The notes under the pieces were generated by a model. The model did no database searches, was not told the DNA's origin, and saw only the letters and a program-made list of their open reading frames with translations. A DNA stretch of 58,833 nt from an uncultured Pseudomonadota bacterium (lineage in GTDB: Bacteria; Pseudomonadota; Gammaproteobacteria; Steroidobacterales; Steroidobacteraceae), in assembly GCA_903862885.1 (NCBI GenBank), contig CAIOZU010000061.1:1-58833 (forward strand), written 5' to 3'. The first letter of the stretch is position 1; each line of letters starts with the position of its first letter. The translations under genes were made by a program, and so were the position numbers. Below, piece after piece: positions 1 through 6,530 of this stretch.

Positions 1-55
1 ACTTGCCGGTTTCGAACAGCGCCTGAGTGTCAGCGCAGCGAAAGCTCTTGATCAT
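1..55 (-). CDS. higB: HigB-type (RelE superfamily) toxin, N-terminal part, runs off the window
   Basis: Only the first 18 codons are inside the window. They read MIKSFRCADTQALFETGK, which closely resembles the start of HigB/plasmid-maintenance killer toxins (ribosome-dependent mRNA interferases of the RelE superfamily). The ATG lies at 55-53 and the frame is open to the edge. A partner higA antitoxin would be expected just downstream, outside the window. A TATACT -10-like box lies only about 9 bases upstream of the ATG, so the transcript may be leaderless or nearly so; no Shine-Dalgarno sequence is seen. It is not the same copy as the higBA remnant at 2.2-2.4 kb, because that piece lies upstream of this start in the direction of transcription. 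Whether the rest is intact cannot be seen. Confidence rests on the N-terminal motif alone. Confidence 0.7.
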   Translation of the reverse strand, partial: MIKSFRCADTQALFETGK

Positions 56-63
56 TTGCAGAT

Positions 64-92
64 AGTATAACGATTAACGTTAAACGTAAAGT
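64..92 (-). promoter_or_regulatory. Promoter of the edge higB with a palindromic operator candidate
   Basis: On the minus strand a TATACT box (69-64) is preceded by weak -35 candidates (TTTACG at 90-85, 15-base spacing, or ACTTTA at 92-87, 17-base spacing). Between them sits the perfect 10-bp palindrome TTAACGTTAA (74-83). HigA-type antitoxins repress their own operon by binding palindromes over the promoter, so this is a reasonable operator candidate. The role is inferred from position and symmetry. Confidence 0.45.
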
Positions 93-326
93 TGTTTTGG
101 TGGTGCAAAGTGTTGCCCCTCCGCGCTTCGTCCGCGTGACGAACGGAATAAGTTGGTTGGCGCCTTGAGGCTGACGCAGAACGATCATGGTGTTGGGCGT
201 GACGTCGGCGGCGTTATAGCCGTCAGCTAAGCGCGGAGACTGCATCGCGCTTACACACTTTGCTGCACACCGTTATTCTCGCCTTATAACTTATTGAAAG
301 ATAAGCCAGCTTAAAACAGCATCTTT

Positions 327-372
327 ACTCTTAATCAATTGGTCGTAGGTTCGATCCCTACACGGCCCATCA
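327..372 (+). other. tRNA-Lys(CTT) 3' fragment, attachment-site scar
   Basis: The sequence from the anticodon loop (ACTCTTAATC) through variable loop, T-arm (GTAGG TTCGATC CCTAC) and acceptor 3' strand (ACGGCCCA, then TCA) matches the 3' half of a tRNA-Lys(CTT). There is no 5' half: the bases left of the loop do not pair as an anticodon stem. This is the usual mark of integration of a mobile island into a tRNA gene, where the crossover regenerates only the 3' part at one end. A complete tRNA-Lys is expected beyond one window edge. No full-length integrase lies beside it. Confidence 0.7.
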
Positions 373-474
373 ATTTTTCGACGCTCCTTAAGTCGGCGCG
401 TTCTGCTGACTGGCGGTGCTCACGCTACTTACCGATTCGAATAATCTGCTCAAGGGTATCCGCTTCAGTGGCTA

Positions 475-771
475 TCAGACAATGGCAGCTGTTATCGGGC
501 CAAGGAAACCATTGCTTTTGGCCAATCTTTAGGCCTCATCCCGTGCGTTACGCCGGACCGAAGCCCGCACCAATGGTATGGCTGAGACCTTCGTAAAGAC
601 GTTTAACGGCGATTACGTGTATGTTACGACCGTCCTGACGCGAAGACAGTCTTGGCTCAGTTACCCGTTTGGTTCGAGGACTACAAAGAAAACCATCCGC
701 ACCAAGGCCTGTGTATGAAATCACCTCGTGAGTTCATACGCGGTTTTCAACCCGCAGCGTGTCCGGTCTGA
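475..771 (+). pseudogene. IS3-family transposase OrfB remnant (C-terminal catalytic part)
   Basis: Three pieces in shifting frames give the C-terminal half of an IS3-family DDE transposase: a piece with [16 protein letters not shown] (catalytic Asp region), then [15 protein letters not shown], then WFEDYKENHPHQGLCMKSP ending in PREFIRGF...PV and a stop. At least two frameshifts separate them, and the 5' part of OrfB and all of OrfA are absent, so it cannot be active. It lies just right of the tRNA-Lys scar, as part of the same mobile debris. The N-terminal boundary is approximate. Confidence 0.8.
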
Positions 772-823
772 TGGGGCAACTCGAGGTATCCCGACTGGTG
801 TTTATCCGGTACCCACTGGTCAG

Positions 824-856
824 CGAAGCCCCGCATTGGCGGGGCTTCGTCGTTTT
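824..856 (+). terminator. Rho-independent terminator
   Basis: A perfect 11-bp stem (CGAAGCCCCGC / GCGGGGCTTCG, 824-834 and 839-849) with a 4-base loop is followed by TCGTTTT. It sits between the transposase remnant and the glycosyltransferase, insulating the latter from transcription coming from the left. It also argues that the glycosyltransferase does not start upstream of it, although an open frame extends that far. Confidence 0.75.
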
Positions 857-913
857 GTGGCCGAGCATCGTTTATACTATCGCCATGGTGGTAGTGAATT
901 CTTAAAATACGTT

Positions 914-1894
914 ATGCGCGTTAACCTCGTCGCTTTTGAAAATGGCGTGGGTAACTCCCGTGACGTGGAACTGCTAAAAGTTGCGCTGACAAAACTTGGG
1001 GCCGATGTCACGCTGACGCAAGTGACTCGACATGCGCGACGCCGGCGAAAGTTGTTGGTCGTGCGAGTCTGGAGTGCACTGCGGCGCTGGTGGTCTAGTC
1101 GCTTGTCGCACACGATGCGGCGATACGACGTGACCGTCATGCTGGAGCATATCTGGCCAGAGCAGGCATACAGTGGTGCCCGCTGTGTGGTGGTTCCTAA
1201 CCCTGAATTCTTTGATCGTCACGACCAACGCTCGTTGTCGCTTGTGGACGGAGTCTGGGCAAAGACACGCTGCACAGAGGCGCTTTTCGCGACGCGTGTG
1301 CCAGTCGAATATATTGGCTTTGACAGCGTTGACCGTTTGAGTCCTGAGGTGACGAGGCAGCCTACGTTCTTGCATCTTGCCGGCCGCAGTCGCATGAAAG
1401 GTACTTCCTTATTGCTTAGCTTGTGGGCGCGGCACCCCACTTGGCCGACGTTAAACGTTGTGCATAGTTTGTCCAACCGCGCATCGAGAACTGATGCGGC
1501 TAATATTCGTTATTACACTGAGTATCTGGATGACATAGCGTTACGCGTGTTACAGAACCAGAGTTTGTATCACGTATGTACATCTGAAACCGAAGGCTGG
1601 GGGCACTACATCGCGGAAGCGGCAGCAGTTGGCGCGATCGTGATTGCGACCGACGCACCACCCATGAATGAGCTGGTTGATGAGGAGCGCGGATTCTTGA
1701 TTGCTTGCGCGCCGATTGGAAAGCAGAACCTAGCAACCAAGTATGGCTGCAATCTGGTCGCACTCGAATCGGCGATTCAACGAGTCATCGGGCTATCAAC
1801 GACTGAGCAAGAGCGCTACAGTACAGCTGCTCGAGCTTGGTTTGTTAAGAATTCAGCAGAATTTCCAGCGCGCCTGAGTGCCGCCTTGCGCTGA
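914..1894 (+). CDS. Glycosyltransferase, GT-B fold (GT4-like)
   Basis: About 326 residues from the chosen ATG. The C-terminal half shows the nucleotide-sugar binding signature of retaining GT4-like enzymes: a THxxGRS-like segment (FLHLAGRSRMKGTSLL), then ETEGWGHYIAEAAAVGAIV with the E-x7-E spacing and a following NELV element. It probably moves a sugar from a nucleotide donor onto a cell-surface glycan at the cytoplasmic face; donor and acceptor cannot be told. The frame is open upstream to 728, but that stretch overlaps the transposase remnant and a terminator hairpin, and the product then begins MRVNLVAFENG, which fits a Rossmann start; hence 914. A TATACT box (873-878) lies suitably upstream. 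It stands alone, not in a polysaccharide cluster, and is flanked by mobile debris, so acquisition by transfer is likely. Confidence 0.75.
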   Translation: MRVNLVAFENGVGNSRDVELLKVALTKLGADVTLTQVTRHARRRRKLLVVRVWSALRRWWSSRLSHTMRRYDVTVMLEHIWPEQAYSGARCVVVPNPEFFDRHDQRSLSLVDGVWAKTRCTEALFATRVPVEYIGFDSVDRLSPEVTRQPTFLHLAGRSRMKGTSLLLSLWARHPTWPTLNVVHSLSNRASRTDAANIRYYTEYLDDIALRVLQNQSLYHVCTSETEGWGHYIAEAAAVGAIVIATDAPPMNELVDEERGFLIACAPIGKQNLATKYGCNLVALESAIQRVIGLSTTEQERYSTAARAWFVKNSAEFPARLSAALR

Positions 1895-2212
1895 TTTGTC
1901 GGCTGAGCCTAGCCCACCCACTTCGCTCAAATGAGATACGTCAGCGTGAGAACTTGCCTGTAGTGAGTCGCACGTTCCGCGCCGTCGCCAAACGAGCCAT
2001 TGAGCGCAGTGAGCGGGAGCAAGCTAACGGGCACGCGAGGTGGCATCCGCAGGCCGACTGTGTGGGTGCGACGATAAGCGCAGAAGATTTGTTGCCTATT
2101 TAATTAGCTTCTGATGGTCTTTGTGCCGATTATTTTAGTCAAATAGGCCTTATGAGCCTTGTGGGATTTCCGTAAATTGCCTATTTATCAAATCCCCGAA
2201 AAATGGGGGGGG
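1895..2212. other. Intergenic stretch with an 11-bp direct repeat
   Basis: No gene is supported. TTGCCTATTTA occurs twice, at 2092-2102 and 2177-2187, within an AT-richer patch (2085-2195) that contrasts with the GC-rich surroundings. The repeat could be the scar of a lost insertion, but 11 bp is short. A G-run/C-run segment (2194-2219) follows and borders the broken higA fragment. Confidence 0.4.
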
Positions 2213-2314
2213 TTACCCCTTCGCCTCGGTATGTGCGCTCATGCCAAGCGGCTTGAGAAAATCCTCTCGAAGTACCTCGCCTGGGTGAATCGATCTCATT
2301 CCGTTTCTAAACAT
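2213..2314 (-). pseudogene. higA: HigA antitoxin remnant (N-terminal 28 residues)
   Basis: From an ATG at 2314 the minus strand reads MFRNGMRSIHPGEVLREDF then LKPLGMSAH, the conserved N-terminus of HigA-type XRE-family antitoxins (IHPGEVLREEFLxPLGxS). Similarity stops after MSAH, before the helix-turn-helix, and the frame ends five codons later at a TAA. A GAGG ribosome site precedes the ATG. The gene was therefore cut about 28 residues in, probably by a rearrangement whose junction lies near 2230. No DNA-binding or toxin-neutralising domain remains. Confidence 0.8.
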
Positions 2315-2325
2315 GATAGTCAACC

Positions 2326-2413
2326 TCAGTGACAGATCTGTGATGTCGACATCTGTCGGGCCTTCGTCCGTCCAGCAAAATCAAAGACGGAACTGGTCAT
2401 TGATTCGGATGCC
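2326..2413 (-). pseudogene. higB: HigB toxin remnant (C-terminal part, with a stop and frameshift)
   Basis: Immediately upstream of the higA fragment the minus strand reads GIRINDQFRL-stop-FCWTDEGPTDVDITD and then, after a shift of frame, a final CH before TGA. This is the C-terminal strand of HigB toxins (typically SIRINDQWRICFxW...DVEIVDYH). A TGA replaces the usual Cys codon after FRL, and one indel near the end spoils the frame. The two fragments keep the native higB-higA order and spacing, so this was once a complete operon. Found by reading short frames; no long open frame marks it. Confidence 0.75.
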
Positions 2414-2527
2414 GCCTAACCTGAGCAGATGCCGGTGGGTCATTACACCGGGGGCATCACTGTCAGCAATTGCGTGGTCTGGGTCTAGCCGTTCACTATC
2501 CTTGTTTTCAGCTGATGGGGGGCGGGC

Positions 2528-3085
2528 TCAGAGCGTCGTGTAGTCGATATTGGTCACCGGATGAGAACCGTCCCACGCTGCTGCAGCCGCGATGCCGTCG
2601 CGGTACATCTGGGTGAGTGCTGGGAATTCTTCGAGGAATTCAAACCACACTTCGGGCATCGTCTTCGAGCGGCAGTAGTAGTAGCGATGTCCGTCGGCGC
2701 TCTGCATCCGACAGGCAGGCTCCCAGCCTTGCGCCTCGGCCCGGGCGATATCCGCGTCGATATCCATGGAAATGTACGCCACATGGTGCATGCCAAAGCG
2801 GCCCGCGCGCAGCATCGCGGCATAGGGCGTGTCCTCGGCGGGGTCGTTCAGCGACTGCACCAGCTGGATCTGCATGTCACCGATGTAAGACAGTCCCTCG
2901 TGGATCTTCAGGCGCATGGGCCTGCCCTCGTAGGTAGCCGCCATGTCGATGTTGCGAAAGCATAGCCAAGGGCCCACGCCCGCTTGCCGAGTCCATTCGG
3001 CCATGGCGGTATCCATGTCTTTCACTAGGTAAGCAATATGTACGATGCGGCCGAAACCTTGGCCGGCTTGCGTAGGCGTTGTCAC
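2528..3085 (-). CDS. VOC-family (glyoxalase/dioxygenase-fold) protein
   Basis: 185 residues from a GTG at 3085, chosen because AAGGAG sits just upstream; the longer frame (ATG at 3178) would run into the preceding gene. Two beta-alpha-beta-beta-beta modules are visible: one starting RIVHIAYLVKDMDTAMAEW and one around FGMHHVAYISMDIDADIARA, each with a His suitable for metal binding (H16 and the HH pair), plus a C-terminal EVWFEFLEE with Glu. Such proteins bind a divalent metal and act as isomerases, lyases or dioxygenases; the substrate is unknown. It follows the esterase gene on the same strand by about 43 bases, suggesting a two-gene operon for some ester or aromatic compound. That pathway link is inference. 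Confidence 0.7.
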   Translation of the reverse strand: MTTPTQAGQGFGRIVHIAYLVKDMDTAMAEWTRQAGVGPWLCFRNIDMAATYEGRPMRLKIHEGLSYIGDMQIQLVQSLNDPAEDTPYAAMLRAGRFGMHHVAYISMDIDADIARAEAQGWEPACRMQSADGHRYYYCRSKTMPEVWFEFLEEFPALTQMYRDGIAAAAAWDGSHPVTNIDYTTL

Positions 3086-3128
3086 GGTGTCTTCTCCTTG
3101 CTTGCTGTGTGGGAGGGTAGGCGAAGGT

Positions 3129-4019
3129 TCAAGGCGCGATCTCATCGAGGAAAGTCCGGATACGCTGCCATGCCGCAAGCGACTCTGGCACGCCGTGGTC
3201 TGCGAGCCCCTGCCAGGCGTGGATCACGCCGGGCCATGATTCGAGCAACACGCGCACGCCCGCTCGCGTGGCCGATTGCGCCACACGAAGCGCCCCCTCA
3301 CGTACGGTGTCGTACTGCGCTACCTGTAGATAGAGCGGTGGTAGACCGTGGAGATCCGCGAATGCAGGAGAAAGGCGGGGATCGTCTGGCTCGATAAGCC
3401 CCCCCGTGTAATCCGTGCCGCGGGCACGCACCCAGCCCGGTGTGAGGAAGGGATCAAGCCCCGGTGCGAGTTCCGGCCCGCTGACCGAGAGATCGAACCA
3501 GCCCCCGAGCGAAACATAGCCAGCCGGCATCGGTAAGCCTGCATCGCGCGCGCGCACGAGTGTTGCGAGCGATAGGCTGCCACCGCAGGACTCTCCCACC
3601 ATCACCACCCGTGACGGATCCACACCGGATTCGAGCAGCCCGCGATAGGCGTTGAAGCAGTCATCATGGGCCGCAGGGAACCGGTGCTCGGGTGCTAGGC
3701 GGTAATCGGGCATCACCACGGCGCTGCCGGTGTGGCGCAGCATCAGATCGGCATAGAAATGGTACACATCCAGCGGACATGACACGAAGGCTCCACCGTG
3801 GCAATGGAACAGAATGCGCGCATCGGCGGGCAGGCTCGCATCACGGTAGCTGCCGCAGCGCACACCCCCCAACACCGCAAATTCGATCTGCAACTCCGGG
3901 CGCACCGCATGCCCGTGAAAAGGTGCGAAGGTACGGCGCACGTGCTCGTAGTCCGCCGCCGGATCGGCGAAGTCTTTCGGCACATAGGCGACGATGGCAG
4001 ACAACTCAGAACTGGTCAT
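3129..4019 (-). CDS. Alpha/beta hydrolase, hormone-sensitive-lipase-like esterase (family IV)
   Basis: 296 residues. All family IV landmarks are present: oxyanion-hole HGGA (74-77), DYRLAPEHRFPAA (105-117), nucleophile Ser144 in GESCGG, Asp237 in AQYDTVREG and His267 in GVIHAWQ. It should hydrolyse short or medium acyl esters in the cytoplasm; no signal peptide is seen. The frame extends upstream to an ATG at 4103, but a TATACT -10-like box at 4053-4058 and a GATGAGAA ribosome-site-like stretch favour the ATG at 4019. Third position of the oxyanion motif is Ala rather than Gly, which is tolerated in this family. It probably forms an operon with the VOC gene. Confidence 0.8.
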   Translation of the reverse strand: MTSSELSAIVAYVPKDFADPAADYEHVRRTFAPFHGHAVRPELQIEFAVLGGVRCGSYRDASLPADARILFHCHGGAFVSCPLDVYHFYADLMLRHTGSAVVMPDYRLAPEHRFPAAHDDCFNAYRGLLESGVDPSRVVMVGESCGGSLSLATLVRARDAGLPMPAGYVSLGGWFDLSVSGPELAPGLDPFLTPGWVRARGTDYTGGLIEPDDPRLSPAFADLHGLPPLYLQVAQYDTVREGALRVAQSATRAGVRVLLESWPGVIHAWQGLADHGVPESLAAWQRIRTFLDEIAP

Positions 4020-4129
4020 ACAGCGATTCTCATCGGCCCAGAGACACGGCCTAGTATACGGAAGCCCGGCGCTGTTTCGCAGCGCATCCGTGCGCGACAC
4101 CATACATTTCTTTAACGCCGCACGCCTGC

Positions 4130-5965
4130 TTGGCGGACATCGACACTAGACTCGGTGGAGCAGGTGTTAAAATTTTAAGCATCAGTCTCATTCCGCAAAG
4201 CGGCAATCCTGTTTCTGTGTATGAGGCACCGAGTCCGGTGCCGACGGTTAATTTTGTGCAACTCGATGGCGTTGCAGATCTGCTCGGCGGTGCCTCAGTG
4301 CCGCAGGGTACATACACGGGTGCGCAAATCGTTATCAGCGCGAATCAAGGTGACGTGACATTGATTGCGTCCGGTGATCCAGACAAAAACTTCCCCGCAG
4401 CAGCTGGAACTGCCATCCCGTCCTCACAAATACAGATCCAGGGCGCGACGGGTAATGCGGGCAACCGTGTCGTCACCGTCAACGCTAACTTTGATACCCC
4501 AGTCACTTTTGGCGACTCGACACCAATCAACCTCGATTTCAATATCGGCCATCCGGCATTCGATATCGATCACACCATAGCGTCCGGTCAGACTCAGTGG
4601 GCGATCAGCTTCAATAGCGGCGAAGTGCGACCCTATCTCGTGACGGATCTGTCCAAGCTGGTCTTGCGGCATACCTACGGTACGGTTGCTGCTGTTGCTG
4701 CCGATGGAAGCTCTCTCACCGTGACCAAGGTGTTGCCGATAATTCCAGTGACGTCACCGGAAACGTATAATGCGACTGCGACACAGCAGACGATTAAGGT
4801 CGATAGCACTAATGGCACGATCATCAGAAATCTCGATAGCGCCACGCCGGGCGTAGTGGTCAAGAGTTTTACAGATCAGAGTCTGGGAAGTCTCCTCAAC
4901 CCTGGCCTCCCTCAAACGGCGTACCTGCGGATCGCCGCTCGTTACCAACCGGATGGCTCTTTGGTGGCGACTAGGATTTTCGCGAGCGACACGGCCTTTG
5001 ATAAGGTGTGGGTTAGCCCAGAGGGGCATGTGCTGCACGTCCACCCGCGGCGTAATACCGTCACCATCACGGGTGATAGCGGTCAGCCGCAAGATATTAT
5101 TATCGATCCATTCACGACCCAATTTAGCTTCAAAGGTCAGTCGGTTACTCTCCCGCAAGGCGCCAACCCGCTCGTCGCCCTCAATATCCGTCGCGGCTTT
5201 AAAATTAATGCGGACGTCGCGGCACCGGCGATCGCAACACAGGTTGACATTGAGACGGCAATCTTCGAGGGATATGTCACCGATTCAACGACATCGAGTT
5301 TCAGCTTCTCGCGGAAATTTAGCGACTCGGATGATGAATATCTGATCACTCTGCCGTACGTTGAGAATGATTTTAAACATACGCTCGCTGGAAGCGCGGT
5401 CAGAGGCTTTGCATACTGGTCTTTTGCCTACCCGACGCTGCTCACCTATGACAATAACTCTGCGATCGGTGTCCCTAATACGGCCATCGCGAGTTTTGTA
5501 ACGCTTAGCCAAAACACAATTAACCTTGGAGACAAGGGCAACGTGGGCACCAAAGCGTCGACTCGAGCTGTCTGGGACCCGACCAGCGGCTGGAAAGCGC
5601 CCTTCGCAATACTCTTGCCGACAAAATTGCCACGTGCTCTGGTCGTCGTACCGTCGGGTGCAAGCACCGGTCTTGTTGGCAGTGTCAGTCCGTACACGCT
5701 GCAGGTGACTTTCTGGGGAGCCTCGACCCCAACCACAATCAATCTCAGCGCGACAAGTGGGTCGGCGACGCTGGTTTACCAGGTATCACGGGGTAATGAC
5801 GTCGTCACGGTCACACCGATCGATATCACCACCGGTCTTGCAACCCTTCAGGCGGATCTGGTGACGGGTAGTACGGTCCGCGTCTACGGTATTCCGCAGA
5901 GCGACGGTTCGGTGAACGCCTACACGATGACGGTCTTCACCGGCGACCAGCCAGACCAGGATTGA
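4130..5965 (+). CDS. DUF4382/DUF5666-like envelope protein, N-terminally truncated
   Basis: 611 codons open from a TTG at 4130. The first 60 residues (KILSISLIPQSG..., VADLLGGASVPQGTYTGAQI) match the middle of a DUF4382 domain, and later segments (DKVWVSPEGHVLHVHPRR; SLVATRIFASD) resemble DUF5666 beta-modules. The rest is Thr/Ser/Ala-rich, predicted beta-strand and typical of exported proteins. Relatives begin with a lipoprotein signal and a further beta-strand; here the frame opens at 4055 with no ATG, no signal peptide and no Cys lipobox. The 5' end was probably lost at a junction between this gene and the divergent esterase. The remaining body is intact, so the loss may be recent. Function of these domains is unknown. 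Confidence 0.55.
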   Translation: MADIDTRLGGAGVKILSISLIPQSGNPVSVYEAPSPVPTVNFVQLDGVADLLGGASVPQGTYTGAQIVISANQGDVTLIASGDPDKNFPAAAGTAIPSSQIQIQGATGNAGNRVVTVNANFDTPVTFGDSTPINLDFNIGHPAFDIDHTIASGQTQWAISFNSGEVRPYLVTDLSKLVLRHTYGTVAAVAADGSSLTVTKVLPIIPVTSPETYNATATQQTIKVDSTNGTIIRNLDSATPGVVVKSFTDQSLGSLLNPGLPQTAYLRIAARYQPDGSLVATRIFASDTAFDKVWVSPEGHVLHVHPRRNTVTITGDSGQPQDIIIDPFTTQFSFKGQSVTLPQGANPLVALNIRRGFKINADVAAPAIATQVDIETAIFEGYVTDSTTSSFSFSRKFSDSDDEYLITLPYVENDFKHTLAGSAVRGFAYWSFAYPTLLTYDNNSAIGVPNTAIASFVTLSQNTINLGDKGNVGTKASTRAVWDPTSGWKAPFAILLPTKLPRALVVVPSGASTGLVGSVSPYTLQVTFWGASTPTTINLSATSGSATLVYQVSRGNDVVTVTPIDITTGLATLQADLVTGSTVRVYGIPQSDGSVNAYTMTVFTGDQPDQD

Positions 5966-5985
5966 TGCATGCTGCAGAGGGAGGG

Positions 5986-6007
5986 CTACCCGTTTCCAGA
6001 CGGGTAG
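5986..6007 (+). terminator. Hairpin after the DUF4382 gene
   Basis: An 8-bp perfect stem (CTACCCGT / ACGGGTAG) with a 6-base loop lies 20 bases after the stop codon. There is no clear U-tract, so it may end transcription weakly or only protect the 3' end. From here to 6298 no gene is supported; the stretch holds an AT-rich patch (6195-6225) and a small TCGTAGTGGC/GCCACGAG inverted repeat near 6170-6190. Confidence 0.4.
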
Positions 6008-6298
6008 TTCGATCGGCTTGGACGCCATCCCGTGGAGCGTGTCAAGACAGTCCCGGCACGCGATGCCGCCAGCGTTCTAAGTGACGGCAGAGATCTTTAT
6101 GATCGCTGCTGGGTGCGATCAGGTGCCACGCTGTTTGTCGACAACACACATTCCCTGTGGGCCGAGGTCCTCGTAGTGGCTCGCCACGAGTTTACCTATA
6201 TAATTCAATAATTTACGTGGATAAGTCGCGCGCGAGCAGATCCCGGGCTTGCGGACACACCGGTTTAAATTTTCGTGGCACGAGCTTACAGTAGCTCT

Positions 6299-6397
6299 AT
6301 GCCCAAGCAAGCAGTCTCCAGCTACACGCTGATGGGAAACTCGCTCGTGCTCTATCGCTGGGAGCGTAGCGATATATGGCAATGCCGCTACAAGGTC
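6299..6397 (+). pseudogene. Tyrosine-recombinase (integrase) N-terminal scrap
   Basis: From an ATG at 6299 the frame reads MPKQAVSSYTLMGNSLVLYR then WERSDIWQCRYKV, resembling the N-terminal arm-binding region of some phage/island integrases (SSYxLxxxSLVLYxRExSxxWQCRYK). After YKV the similarity stops and the frame ends within about 20 codons. The catalytic domain is missing. It could be what is left of the integrase of the island scarred at tRNA-Lys, 6 kb away. The call rests on remembered family consensus and is tentative. From 6398 to 6530 nothing further is recognised. Confidence 0.4.
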
Positions 6398-6530
6398 GTG
6401 GCGTGTTGCTTCCGGCGGATGAGGCGCAAGCAATCCTTCTTGTCGATTCATGTCACCCACCCGTGATGGCCTCTGATCATAGAAAGATGCTGCGTGATTT
6501 TCTAGCGTTTCGGCGACAGGAAGTCACAGG

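Noticed and set aside
30-245. 71-codon minus-strand frame over the left edge
   Set aside because: It runs through the promoter and, in another frame, the start of higB. The composition and lack of a ribosome site mark it as chance; the higB frame is the real one.
2554-2965. Plus-strand and alternate minus-strand frames over the VOC gene
   Set aside because: They mirror the VOC coding sequence; only the VOC frame gives a recognisable protein.
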